From NCBI GenBank assembly GCA_964030475.1, contig CAXIPT010000001.1, positions 22,226,776 to 22,290,775 of the forward strand: a DNA stretch of 64,000 nt, written 5' to 3'. The stretch comes from Tethya wilhelma. Lineage: Eukaryota; Porifera; Demospongiae; Tethyida; Tethyidae. Made by a program: the position numbers and the translations under genes. Shown in pieces: positions 1 through 13,600 of this stretch (within the stretch, counting starts at the first letter, position 1; each line of letters starts with the position of its first letter). The notes below the pieces were generated by a model. That model had not been told where the DNA came from and made no database searches. It saw nothing but the letters and a program-made list of their open reading frames with translations.

Positions 1-1
1 A

Positions 2-922
2 GCACTTGTTTCTTTTGAAGGTGAAAGTGAAGCAACTAAAATTCGAAAAGAGCTAAAAAGAGAAGATTTGAAGGCCATCAAAAAGGAGCTTTGTAAAGAG
101 CTTCTGGAATTATGGAAATTACCTGAAGACAAGAGAAAGAAAGCAATCAAGCGTCTCTTCCTAAAATGGCACCCTGACAAGAATCCTGACAACCCTGATC
201 TTGCAGAAGAAGTTTTTAAGTTTCTACAAACACAAATTGAACGTCTTGAAGCTGGACTTCCTCTCGATGATCCTGAGGGAAAGCCATCTCCAGCACCTCA
301 TAGCTCATTTTGGAGAAGAAACTTTTATGAATGGGCTTACACTGCTCAACAACAAGCACACTACCAACGTAGTGAACGTTCGCGAAGAAGATCTCGAAGG
401 TCAAGAGGTGGGAGCAATTGGTCTAGTACTAGTGGCGGTGGTGGAGGAGGAGGATCATTTGGCTTCTTCAATACAGCCAACAGTTTCAGACCTCAAAAGA
501 AACCAACGGAGGGTAGGAAATGGTTGAGGCAAGCAGAGGCAGACTTTCATGCTGTCAATGTGTTGTACGAAGAAGTACAAATGTCAGTAGAACTTTCGTG
601 TCACGTTTGTTACTTGTCCTATCAAGCTGCTGAGAAGGCCATAAAGGGAGTGTTACTAATTGAGTGTGGATTGGATGAAGATGGCCTAAAGCGAGACCGC
701 ATTACTCTTGATGCCAACATGCTACGTGCAACTTGTCCCACAAAAACAGCTCATCTGAATGAATATGCACACTCTCTTGTGAGCTACAGTTCTAATGTTT
801 TGCAACCATCTAGTTTTACAATTGCTCCAGCTGACAGGTACAACCCAACCAACGCTGCTGAAGCTAAGCAGAGTGTGGAATCGATACTTCAAATGATGAA
901 AGAAATTGCTGGTCTGGTATAA
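2..922 (+). CDS. Sacsin-like protein, C-terminal fragment (J-domain + HEPN)
   Basis: The frame is open from base 2, so this is the 3' end of a longer gene or exon entering from the left; the TAA stop ends at 922. About residues 15-65 form a J-domain helix II/III region with the HPD tripeptide (in KWHPDKNPDNPD), which in this family stimulates Hsp70. A low-complexity Arg/Ser/Gly linker follows, then a HEPN domain (from about RKWLRQAEADF to the stop, including HVCYLSYQAAEKAIKG). This order is the known C-terminus of sacsin and matches the end of gene E at 52361-53200. No SRR ATPase repeat is visible here. It could be the tail of another plus-strand sacsin gene, or the missing tail of gene A if the contig left of base 1608 is inverted. 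The family call is secure; which gene it belongs to is not. Confidence 0.88.
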   Translation, partial: ALVSFEGESEATKIRKELKREDLKAIKKELCKELLELWKLPEDKRKKAIKRLFLKWHPDKNPDNPDLAEEVFKFLQTQIERLEAGLPLDDPEGKPSPAPHSSFWRRNFYEWAYTAQQQAHYQRSERSRRRSRRSRGGSNWSSTSGGGGGGGSFGFFNTANSFRPQKKPTEGRKWLRQAEADFHAVNVLYEEVQMSVELSCHVCYLSYQAAEKAIKGVLLIECGLDEDGLKRDRITLDANMLRATCPTKTAHLNEYAHSLVSYSSNVLQPSSFTIAPADRYNPTNAAEAKQSVESILQMMKEIAGLV

Positions 923-1608
923 AATTAACTGTTCTTAACTATAACAGTAACATCATACGTACGGTAGTACGTATAGTAGGAATGGGCCGCCTGTCCCATA
1001 GACACAATACAAAATGTTCACGCTTAAAATTTTTCAGAGAAATATAGCTAAGCCTTCAAACATGCTTAGAGGCCTCCCTTTGATAGTTTTCTAACTATAC
1101 AGATCAACAAAACTCACAAAAGCTTCCTTGAGCACCCTGGAGAGACCGCTGGCGGGAAGCCAGAACAATGCAATTTTGTTTTCTCCTTTGTGACTTACTT
1201 GAACGCGATTTCCAGAGAAATGAAAGACATTGAGCCAACTCTAACCATACAAGGTAACTTGAATTCATCCAAAGTACGTTCTTTGATACTCGTCTGCTGC
1301 CCAAAAGTAATCACACAAAATCTAGGCAGCTTTGAAACTCTCAGGTACAAATTACTGTACTGTTAAAAATATGTAGCCATTTTATGTAGGTAAAGGTCAT
1401 CAACAGACCACGTGGTTTGCATTAGTGCGCATGCGCATTCAATAGTTCTGCAAGCACTTGCTTTTTTGTAGAGACTAACCAGTCTCCAAGCAATAACGCC
1501 TTAGTGTTGAAAAAAGTGATTGAACAAGTAATAAAAATTTCAAAAAAATAAGCAGTGTAGGAATGGGCAGTTCTGTAAAAAGCAAGGAAACAAGGCAAGA
1601 CTCTGAAN
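923..1608. other. Noncoding 3' flank, E-box/NRF1-like palindrome, single-N join
   Basis: No convincing exon is seen between the two convergent sacsin pieces. It holds a CACGTG E-box near 1410 and a perfect TGCGCATGCGCA palindrome at 1426-1437, which resembles an NRF1 site and is more usual near promoters than between 3' ends. A single N lies at 1608, exactly where gene A stops matching its paralog. Confidence 0.5.
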
Positions 1609-4600
1609 ACCAGCAGTTATTCCAGTATCATCCCCTTTGACTGTACGAATCTTGTACTTCATCTGCAATGAAGGAATGTTTTCAAAGTCAGTTGCTCCCT
1701 CTTGTAGCACTGGGTGCAGAATTTGAGCAAAAACGATTTTCCCTTCCTCCTCTTCATAACCTACATGTTCCAGTGGGTGATATATGTTGTTGATATTCTG
1801 ATCTAATCGGTGATGCCAACGTTCTGGAATTACTTTTCCAAGCTCAAACTTAACATCTTTAATTTCTTGGTCGTCACTTACGGCTAAAGTGTCAAGTGAT
1901 AACTGTTTTGAAGCAAGAAAATTCTCAACATCCTCAGGTGTTTCGGCATTAAGTAATAGCTTTAGAGTTTCGGCAATACCAGATTCCTTTAGTGAACTGT
2001 AAGAAATAGTAGGATTTTGTTTCCTGATTTCTCTCTCTAGACGAGCTGCCACTTCAGCAATAGCTAAATTTTTCATAAACGCTAGAAGCCTAGAATTAAC
2101 ATACAGCACTGACTCTTCTTGGCTATAATGAAAAAAGAAATTAGCTCTTCTTCTGCATAATACTTTGCCAGTATTTTTCATTTTGAAAACAGTTTGTAAC
2201 TTTTCAACTGTTACAATCTTAATGTTTGGTAGAAACTTTAGCAATATAGGCTCTATTGCTTTACAGAGTTGTTCATCTTTAGTGTTATGTTTGACTATGA
2301 GCAGTATTGCCTGTGGAATTCTGGGCAATTCTAGTGCTTGTTGTAACTTCTTAGCAGTCTCAGAGTCATCAACATGCTTACATTCAGGACAGATTTTCTC
2401 TACACAAATTTGAGTCAAAAGCTTTGGCCGAACTACTTCAGGTAGCATACCACAAAATTGTGAAACACTTTTAAAGTTACAAGCTTTCAGATCAAGTTTA
2501 GCCAGTCCAGTACCATCAACATTGACATTTACACTTGCTTGGCTTGTACTATACTCAGAAACATCATCATGGACTAGTGATGTTGACAAAACAAGTTTTT
2601 TCTCATTACTAAGAAGGTAGAGGGGATTTAATTTTGCTACTAAATCAGAATTTCTCTTCTCTGGTGGCACTGAACTGTTTTTACTCAGAAGATCATTTAG
2701 CTATTGCAATGATTCAGTAATGCATTTTTCAGTATTAACGTCAACTTCTTGACCCTCAGAACACTCATATGCTGTTTGCAGTACAATTTGCATGTGATGA
2801 ATGTCAAGGATGTTTTTTACTCCAATGACTTTCATTAGTGGGACTACTCTCAATAATTCTTCTGGAAGCTGGTGTAAAAATGGGTGTAATTTTGAACCAA
2901 TTTCATATGTGAGAACATATTTTGGTTTTACTAGCACCAGCTGCCACTTATGTGTTCTATCAGCTGTACTATATACTGGGATGCATGGCAGATTTTCAAG
3001 AAAAGATTTATCTTCCTCTGTTAAGTTCTGTAGCTCCTTCAAAAGGAATTCAAATGTATCCAACATCACTTTCATAAGATCAGTGCATTTTGGTGGTGGT
3101 TTAAGAGATTCTGGATAGGTATCAAAAAGTTTGAAGTTACTGAATTTTCCTTTCTTGCCAATACTAGCAATGTTTTGTAACACATCTTTAATTGATGGTT
3201 TAGTTGTGATCCTAAGTTGGGCAATGAGACTAGGATAGAAGTTGATAACAGACACAACAGGTTTGACTGCCCATATCAAATAGGACTGAGATGACACAAC
3301 AGCTTGACAGAATTGAGTCATGTTAACCACTGTGTTGGCTGTACGTGTGTGAACTCGGTTTGAAGCTTGCACCACTGGAACAATCCATGCATACTTGGGA
3401 AGCTGCTCAGTACAGACATATGCAATTTCAGACACCCTAGAGAGAAAAAAGGTGTCTTGATGCCATTTATCCTTTGCAGCTTGCTCATCAAATAGATACT
3501 CAACGAGTGTTGATGATGATTTGAAAATATCTCCAACTCTTCCACAAGCAGTATCAGTACAAAACTGTATGTACTCATTTTGAGTGATGGAAATACGTAG
3601 ACCAATTCCTATGAAAAACTCAATCCATCGAGAAGAATCCTTTGAATCATTTGTAAATATTTTCGGCAAAAAATTGAAGTGAGCTGAAAAGACTTGAAAA
3701 ATCTGGACATTTGGACTGCAGAAGCTACTCACTGGTTTTAGAGTACTCCCATCCTCTCCAATACAAGGAAGTTTTGATAGGCCATCAAGGAAACCAATTG
3801 CTCTTAGACACAAAGGGGTCAACATGGTCTGAAAACCACTTTGTTTGTATGATGCATTGCTGCGGTACAAATAGTCCCGAATGTGCTTCAAGTGAGCATA
3901 CCTTTCCTTTTCATTCATACAACTGAAACGAGGAAAGATGTAGCGAGTATAAATGTCTTCCTGACATACGATTTCTATTTGTAGTACTTCTGAGGCCCTC
4001 AGACTTTCCCAGGCAGCACCATTTTTAAGAAAAACAATATTGTAAAAGTTTACCCACTTTTTGTAGCCAGATTTACACATACGAAGTGGCCACACACATG
4101 TTTTTTTATTAAAAATTGGTGAAAAACTCTCATCAACAGTTTCAAACAGTGGCAAGGATTTTACGTGCTTGCAACAATCTGAAATTTGAAAATTGACATA
4201 TTTGATATACTTGATCAGAATCTCAACTTGCTCTTTCTTCAAGATTGAACTGAGATCCACCACATTTGAGTTAAAGTGATAGAGATTTCTGAGAATTACT
4301 GTTGGATCAGTGAGTACAGGACTACAAAGTACATGTGGTGGGGCACAAACTAAATCCTTGAGGACAAAAGGCATTTTTATCTCGTGCAATACATCATACA
4401 CCTCATCATGCTGATCTGGCGGATATACAGGAAGCACTAAATTGGATGTGGAATATAGTTCATTCAAATTGGTTGGAATAAGAGCAAATACCTTAATAAC
4501 ACTTGACAGGTGCTTTTTGAACACACTATCATTTAAGAAACACTCCCACAGTGCTTTAAGTGTGTCACGAGAAATGTACTTCTCAGCATCAAGCACACGA

Positions 4601-7600
4601 GACTCACTTAGTTCAGTAGGAAGCTCACACTGAACAACACTATGAACCAACTTCTTGCCAGGCTCATTATCATCATCTGAGCAACTAAGAAAGTACTCAC
4701 TTGCATACTCTAGATCAAGAAACTCTGGATGTAGGAACTTTGACTGGCTCTTTGGGAACAATTCTGAAAAAGTACTGGAAAGAGTCTTCTCATTAGCTAC
4801 AAATACTCTTAGTTTGCTATCAGCAGTCAACAGCAGAGGATAGCCAAATGGGCTTGAAGGAAATTCACTGTAAGTCAGAGGTTCTTTGTGAAGTAGCAAA
4901 TACTTTGTAAACATCTTGAAATCTTCAATTGTACCAAAAGAAGTGTCCTTTATGTCAGTTGGAAATCCACCGGAACTAACTCGTTTATAGTACTGAGTGT
5001 AGTAAGCAAAGACAGATTGTGAAGTTGTTTTTGGTAATTTGTACTCCTCTTTCGCCTGTACACCATTGAAGTGACTCCTTATTCTGTATGGTGCATTGGT
5101 GATCTTTATACCCGTTTTCTCTAAAATGGGTTGAAAACATTTTCTATCATAACTATCACTATTTGTCCAAAAGTAGACTTGGTTCGATTTGTCTTGACTT
5201 TTCAGGCAGTGCCATTCAATTGAGAATTTATGATTATCCTGTGTGCTTGGAGCTGTTACTTTTGCAACAACTGCAAGTATGGTAGGATTGTGTCTCCACA
5301 GAGTCTTGTACACATTTTTTGCCAAAGATAACCACTTTGTGTCTAGCGAAGCCATTGAATCAGGAAACAATTCATAGTACAAGTTTATACAGTCTTTGAG
5401 TGTAGACCATGACTTGCAAGCATCTGAGGAAATGCAAAATTCTTGAGCATGCTCTAGTAGGTTTGCATATGATGAAGCAATGGCACTTAGAAGATTGGCA
5501 TTCCATCTAGTTCGATCATCACCTTGGTTGGGATCTGTTGAGTGCCACAATTCTCTACGATTTGCACTAAGAACAAAGTGCCCATTAATATGAAGTGGTA
5601 GTTTGGATTCAACTGGTAAAGGAAGAAAACAAAAGATGCTTCCGCTAAATGCTGAATCCTTTTTAAGGCTACTTGGTAAGACAGATTCAGATGTGGATGA
5701 AAATGAAGAAGGCTTTGACAAAGATAATTGCTTTTGTTTTAGTAGTGTTAGTGGAGCTGCTAATCCGTGTCTAGGCTTTACATTTGCTATAAACTGCCAT
5801 CTTTGTTGCCTGTTGTTGATATCTCCCACCCCTTGTTGAATCAACCATTTTTCTTCCTTTAATCGAGTTTCAGTACTACTTTTGTAGTGAGTTATTTCAG
5901 TGATGGTCAGAGAGTAACGAGTAACATATGGATCACAACCACTTTGTTTAAAGGCCTTTACTTTATCAAACAAAAGAGCTCGGTTACTTTGTGCTGAGGA
6001 ATCAACCCTGGTTTCATAGTGACGCAGAGTTACATAGTTACTGCCGCCTTCATCAATGGTGAAAAAACGAAGCTCAGTGATATGATTTAGGAAAAGCATT
6101 GCCTCCTTCATCTGTGGAGCCCAACTACATAGCTTACTTAGCATTTTACTAGCAGTAAGAGGTTCGGAATCTGGCTCAAGAAGTTTTGATAGGGAAACTA
6201 AATCTTCTGAGTGTCTTAATGGAAAGCGGAAAAGAGAACCATCTAATAATTCCTTGAAATTACTGTCCCTGAGATAAGCAGATCGTAAATCAGGAAAATC
6301 TTTCCAGAAACCTTTCTTTTCCAAGTCATCAAATCTCCTTCCAGGGTTCATAGGTTCAGCACCAGGTACATATCTACAATGAGGATCCATAATGCACAAA
6401 GTTTTACCACCAGTGACAAAACTAGGGCAGTCAGTGAGATGATAGACCACATTGAAACCAATACCATACTGACCAATGCTCTCTGCATCTGATCGTTTGC
6501 TTCCAAGTCCAAGCTCTTGGATTCCTTTGAGGTCTTTCTCACTGAATGTGCTGTCGTTCCACACAAGAAGAGCTGGCCCTTGCAACTTTTGCCACTCCTC
6601 TGAGAGAACACTTTGAGTGCCATGAGTTCTTTTATCTAAAATGATGTACATCTTTGTTGCTTTAGCATCATCAGCATTTTGTAGCAGTTCTTTCAAGACA
6701 GTAATGTCGAAGGGGTACTCTCTTAGAATGTTTTGAATTCTTCTCGTTAACTCTTCTCTCTGACCGAACTCTATTCCTCTGAAGTACATTTGGCTTGATG
6801 TCACATACTTCTCAAGTAATTTTCCTCTAACTGGTCTGACATGTAACTGTTTGGCAAGATTTCTTGAAACAGTTCCATTGACATATACATATTGATCATC
6901 CTTTGGTGCCCAAGGTGCATCATTGTAAGCTAATTCTGAGGACCAGCGTAGAACAAACTGTTCATCAGGTAGCATGATCTTATAGTTGCTGAATTCCTTA
7001 GGTTTGATCTCTGAAAGTAAAGGAATAAGATGTTCAAAGATTTTTCTGCACTCATCATCAATTGAACTGTCACCAAAAGTTGCTTTCATTTCATTTAAAG
7101 CAGATTCTATGTCACACTCTGTGAACTCTTCTTTCACTTGAAGCATTCTCAACAAGTTCTCCTTATCAAGCATACTTGGTGGTACAGGATACAGGTAAGG
7201 CCCATCAAGTTTCCATTGTTTGGCGATGACTTTAGTGAAAATAAACTGTTTACCAGTCCATACACATGGTACTGCTCGTAGCGACTCTAGTTCCACTAGC
7301 TTCTGTTCTTGATCTTCTGAGAAAGGCAATAATTGTGTGTCTAAAAAAGAATACACTTCTCGTGATATTACATTTGCCCACTTTAATAACTCATTAGTAG
7401 CTGGCTTGCTATTGAATACTTTAATGAATTCAATAAAGTGTGCAACAACTTCAGCACACGTAGGAGTTGATCTGATTTTCAATGCAAGCTTTGTGGAATA
7501 GCTGATAAAACCACAGCCACCTTCTTCTGGAGGTTCCTCACAGAGAAAAGCCACCTGAGATCCAACAATGCAGATATTGACATTAATTGAATTCTGCGGA

Positions 7601-10600
7601 TCATAGCTATAGACAGATGGTCGAGCTAACATCAAATCTTTTCCACTGAGAAGGGTGTACTGTTCTCCTTTCCAGGACAGTGGATATCCAACTGATTTCT
7701 TCAGCACAGGCAAGAACTTGACACACTCAATTTGAATAGGTGTACCGCCAGTCACGTGAGATTCAATAGTACTAAGAATAAGTTGTACATGTTTTAATGC
7801 CTTTGTTTTGTCAGAATCATGGAGTAGTATTGATGCTTGAGCTCTTTCAATTAGCATACTCCAAGGAAGTTTACTGCTAATCATCCCTAGTGATTTCAAA
7901 GCCAATTTGGCTCGATGGCTTGAAGTCAGCAGAGATGCCGGGAAGTGATGCTTAACAGACTCAAATAACTCTGCAAATGGTGCCTGTGGATCAATAAGTT
8001 CATTACATTGCTTCAGCAGATGCCCATCCGGACTACTAGGAATGCTTGGCTGATTTCTAAAACTCTCTGAAAGAAGTTGAAACTTTTTTGAGAGCTGTGG
8101 ACTTTCACTAACACTTTCTACAGATGCAAACTCCAGCAGGAGCAGTAAAATGGTTTCGTTTCGACTTGCCTCAATGCTTGATAAACGATTCAGTTTTTCG
8201 AAAAATAAGCAAACAAACTCCATATCGTTCATCATTTTTTCTTGTAGATTGAAACATTGATGATAGATACTTGGCAACTCTACAATGCATATTCTAAGAA
8301 ACTCTAAGACATGAAGTATACATTTGGGAGTCTTACTGTCTCCTAATGTTGACTCACTAAGAATACCGTGTTCAGTAAGAAACTTGCAATTTGAAAGGTA
8401 GAGCCACTGATGTGTGTTGGCGGAGTAAAACAGCTTACTTCCTGAAATCTTTTGGAACAAGACTTTGATGAATATCTCCCAAGGTTTATGCTGCTGGAGT
8501 TCACTTTGAAGAGGCCACAATGAATGGAAAATGTAATCACAAATTTTGTTTGCCTCATGGAGAGTTTGTAGGTATACTAAAAGTTGATAGTATGCATTTG
8601 GTATCACATCTTTCATGAGAGTCTCATTCCATTGAACTTCAGTGTCTGTTTTTGAAGTAGCATCGTCAGCAGTCCATATTCCCCTTCGGTTGTTTATGAC
8701 AGCAAAGTTACTACTGACATGTACTGGCAGACCAGTCTTCTGGGACAAAGGCAAGTAACAAAATGTTTCACCTTTCAACTCAACATTAGGATGGTCTTTT
8801 TTAGTAGAAGTGGAATGAAGTAGGGAAGCAATAGATGCACATGCTCTTCTCCCAGCAATATTACATGAATCAGTAGCTACTAACCACTGTTGAACACTAG
8901 TTTCACCTTTGGAACTCTGTTCTAGAGAGCATTCAAGTTTTGTTACATTACTCAATGATATTGGAGGTACTGGAAGATCAACATGTTTCTTTGTTAATGT
9001 CAGTAGTACTGATGGACTTTGTTGACCTTCATCAATACGCTGAAATGTTATTGTCTTCACATGCTGCAAAAAGAGCAAAAGCTTTGAGCCACACATTTGT
9101 ATATCTTTCATCAAATCTTCTACTGTGGATTGTGAGTAACAAGTGCCACTAATCTCACTAGCACTTGTCCGAAAAGGAAATCTAAACATTGTTCCATTAT
9201 ATTTCTTTTGAGAGTTAAAGCCAAAGAGACCTTTATAAGGACAGAGCTGTTCAGATCGTGAAATGAACTTAGATGTGAATCTTACCTTCTTGCCGGGTAG
9301 AGCAGGATTTTTAATCTCTTTGTGTAAACATGAAAGTGTGGGATCAAAAATTATCAATTTGTCCTGACTAACAAATGAAGGTACATCTGTAATGTGATAC
9401 ACAGAACAAAAGCCGATACCAAATTTGCCAATCTTGAGTGGTTTATTTAGCTTAGTAGCTCCTCCAAGTTTGGTGATATTTACAAAGTCTTCTTGAGCAA
9501 AAGGACGATCATTATGCACAACTAATGCTGCCCCATGTGATTTCAACATTCCAGGAAAGAATAGGCTCTTTTCTTGTACTGTGTGATTACGTGAGTCATA
9601 ACAAATGTTCACTACTGTTGCTTCTGCATCATCAGCATTCTGCAACAGCTCCTTGATTATAGTCAGGCCATCCTTGTAGTCTCGAAGAATAGTCTTAAGA
9701 CGAACTGTTAGTGGTTCTTGCTGTCCGGTATCTTCAAATGTATCTTCAGAAATATCCAGCTGTTCACTGAGTGGGGAAAGTCCCAAATGTTCAGCAAGTT
9801 GTGTGTTCACTCGTTTGTGGACAAAATTGAATTGTTTCTTTTCCACGTCAGTTGATTGCAAAAATTCCTTTAGAAAGTCATTGTCTGTATAAAAAACATC
9901 TTCAGCTTTCATTAACTGTGGCAAATCACTTTCAGATTCTACAGGTACATAGAGCACATCCTCTTCTGAGAGATCAACTTCTGTTGTACCATCAGCTGTA
10001 ATCCAGTTTAGGATGCTCATCACAATACCCCACATGTTAACATGGTTCATCGAAGAAATATCAGTACTGGAGGACACTTGATTGTGGATCATTTCAAGAA
10101 CTGAGACAATTTGCGTCTGTGTTATGCTTTCACTCACTCCATGCTTAACAAAAAAAGATGAATATGGAAGTAGACTTTCTGGCATGATCCACAAGTAAGG
10201 CTCAAGATCATGACGAAATGTATTGTTGGTGTTCAATGCGACTATTTCAGGTCTAACAAATTTGTGTTGCTTCTTGATGTAAATCCATTCTGGTATAGAA
10301 GACAATAACAATTCACTTGAGGGTGTCCCTCGATTCCATTCCTCATTCAAAAATCGATAAATGGGATCAACAAGAAGGCTCATTGTATCACGTGGTATCT
10401 GATCGAGATGACCTATGATCACCTTGAAGTGAGCTAAGACACTACTTACCAGACTGGTATGATCAGAGAATTGGTCTGTGATAAAATGAGGTAAAGGTGG
10501 GTCTGGTATGAACATTTGAGAGCCAACCATTGCTGGGGTGACACGAGTCGTGTTTGAGCTAGGAAAAACATTGCTTCGTTGGCATACAAAGTGAGATGTA

Positions 10601-13600
10601 AAGGTGGAGCCTTTCCAAGGCAAGCACTGGGAATAACCTGATGGCCTTTCAGCTAAAACAGGGATCCAACTTCTCTGCTTAGCAAGGTGACCCAAAGCAT
10701 CCTTAAATGGCAAGTTACCACTCAATGTGGATATGGTATACAATCCAGTTGCGTGTTCTAAAAATTCAGCCAAGCTAATATAGTTTATCACAGCCTTTGC
10801 ACGCCTCAACTTTGTTTTCTTTACTGACTGTGGATCTGCACTTGGTGACAGACTAATAGTGTCAATGATTTCCAGGACATTTTGGGCAGAAACACTCTCT
10901 TGCAATCCACACTGTTTCAGAATGTCGACATACTTTGGTGAGTCGTATGGGGAGACTGGAAATACTTTTTCGCCCTTGAAGAGCTCTTTTAGCATACTAT
11001 TGGTTGGATCATACAACTGTTTTGGGGCTTTAGTGTGCCCTGAACCAATGTCTATAAAAGGAAGATTTGAAATGGCATTTGAAAAACTTTCATCATCTTT
11101 CTGTAGGATTTGGAACATGTCGAGTACTTCTTTCATAAGTGTACTGAGCATGGCACTAGGGAATGAGTTTCTATGGACTAATGGGAAAATGTACTCCTTT
11201 AGCAACTTGGTGTCAGTAAGAACACTTACTTTGAGGTAATTCAATAACTGATATTGAAATGCATCAGCTTGTGAAAACAGAATCATGGTGGATGGTAAGT
11301 TTGCCAAAGTGAAGCAGCACTTTGGAGGCTCCACTAGAGCTTTCTTGAATACAGATGCTGTCTCTGCCTTTTGAACAGAGAAAAGCTTTTCACTTGAGTT
11401 TGTACTGGTTTTGAAAATGTTTAGAGACTTGAGTGTGGTGAGCCTCTCAGAACTAGATGTTTTGGCATTTGGTGTAATAAAGGCTCGTAGGCTACTTGCC
11501 TCATCCAAAGATAGGTAAGCCTTAGAGGAAGAAGCAAGATGAATGGTATCCAGCAGTCCATTTGTGTCAAAGTGTTTCAAGTACTTGTGTAGATCATTGT
11601 GACGCACATAGTTGAATTCCCTTTCTTTACAATACATGATTTGCAAGGTTGTAAGAGCGGAAAGCAATGCTTCAGAACATTCAGAAACCATTGGAATGTA
11701 CATCAAAGGCTGTTTTCTATTCAGTTGTACTACATGAACATGATCGTGGTCTTGTGGTTCAACATGAATGGGAACAATGAAAAGGTTTCCAAACAATTGA
11801 AGTGACTTCTTTTCAACCCACTCCCAAAATGATCGAAACCACTCCAGTGTGAAATTGGAATCTGGCAAGCAAACTCTTTTCACTTTCTTCCATGAAGCGG
11901 GTGTTGCTTTACGAAGTAAATTGGCAACTGCTGAAGGATCAAGAAGAGTAAGTTGGGTCTGTTTTGACTTTGCTATTTCATAGCACTTATTGTGAAGATC
12001 ACGATCACCCACAGCATCAACTAGCTGATGATCAAGATTCGGAAGCAAGAGTCGTGGATACTCGAGTGAACAAAGAAAAACTAAGCTTTCTTCTTGTGAC
12101 TTGTTCTCAAAACTCGTGAACTTACCATTAGCTAAGGGAAGAAGGATCAAACCTTGTAAGTTGTTGAACTGCTGGTCGGCTGTGCAATACTTGAGCAGGT
12201 CATGCTTACCTTTTTCATCAACTTTAGAGTAGCTGTACGGTTTGGAGCGTAGCTGCCCTCGAGCTAACCTCGGTGTAACTTCCTTCACTTGAACTTTGAT
12301 ACAGTGAATGGCAGCCCATATACTCGGAGGAATAGATACAAGTTGAAGGCCACAATTACAAAGGCAATGATGAACTACTGTGGGTAGGCTTTTGGCACTG
12401 GGGATGAATGTAGCTTGATCAACAGACACCCATTCACCAGCATGATCATGGACATTAGTGCCTGTGTTGTTACTCCATAAGATTTCTCTTTCAAACAGCT
12501 GGGTAAAAAGAGGCACCAAAATCTTTTTCCAATGTACATCTCTGACAGCAGGTACATTTGGCCAGGCATGGTAAAAATCATCAACTGTCAAGAGTTTCTT
12601 GGCCTCAGTTAAGAGCAATACATAGCAAGGAGGCAATAGCTCTTTTACAAGGATATCATTCCATTTAGCAGATGGGTCATGTTTTCTCTCAACTCCAGGC
12701 CATTTCAAACTGCGTCGATCATCATTCAGGCTAAACGTGGCATTTACATGAACTGGATACCCAGAGGCTGTTTCAACAGGCATGGGAAGAAAGCAAAATA
12801 TTCTACCACTATCAGGGTTTTCAGCAATTTCAAGGGCAGTTCCTACCCAAGGAAATACATGTTGTTTTTTAGCTAATTCCAGAGCTTCTGATCCAGGATT
12901 GCTGCAACCTACAATACTTGTTACAAGCCAGTTATGGACTGAATGGGCTACTCCTTGAGTTGGGTCAGAAACTTCAATTCGAAACTGAGCTGAAAGCTCA
13001 ATGCAGTTGAAAATGGCATAAGAATCAGATGTAAATGCCTTCTTAAGCCTTCTCATGAACTTTGAACGTTTCTTAACTAGGTCAGACTTTGAGCTTGAAG
13101 CAACAGAAACCTTAAAGTACAACGAATGCACTCCAGTTTCTGAGATATTGTACACCTCAACTGTCACTACAGAGCGAAGGAAGAGCAACAGGTACTTGGC
13201 TTCTTTTCTCAATGCATCAATCAATTCCTGGACCATTGATAAACTGTAGACAACTTCTGAAAGCTCAGACGAAGCTGTTCGTAGTGGAAAGCGAAAAAGC
13301 GTCTTCGGATAGTTTGGACGACCATGGCGCTCAAAACCAGCAATACCATCAAAGGGTGAGAGAATATCTGATCTGCTGCTTTGAAGATCACAAAGCTGAA
13401 ATGATTTACCTGATTCTCGAGGCCATATTTTCTCCTGAGGGTCAAGGATTCCAAGGCGGTCACCACTAATGATTACTGGTACATCTGAAAATACACCAAT
13501 TGTAGTAAAACCAATATATCCATATATAAGTATAGATCAGGAAATTTTCACTGCTAAATAATATTCAGCACTAATACGAGTAGCAAAAATTAAAATGCAT

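Noticed and set aside
6348..6623. Separate small minus-strand gene matching 58276-58509
   Set aside because: Both are alternative-frame shadows of the conserved SRR3 ATP-pocket coding DNA; their similarity reflects the sacsin frame.
13221..13466. Minus-strand frame of 81 aa next to gene A
   Set aside because: It is an out-of-frame shadow; the true frame through this stretch is gene A exon 3 (DVPVIISGDRLGIL...).
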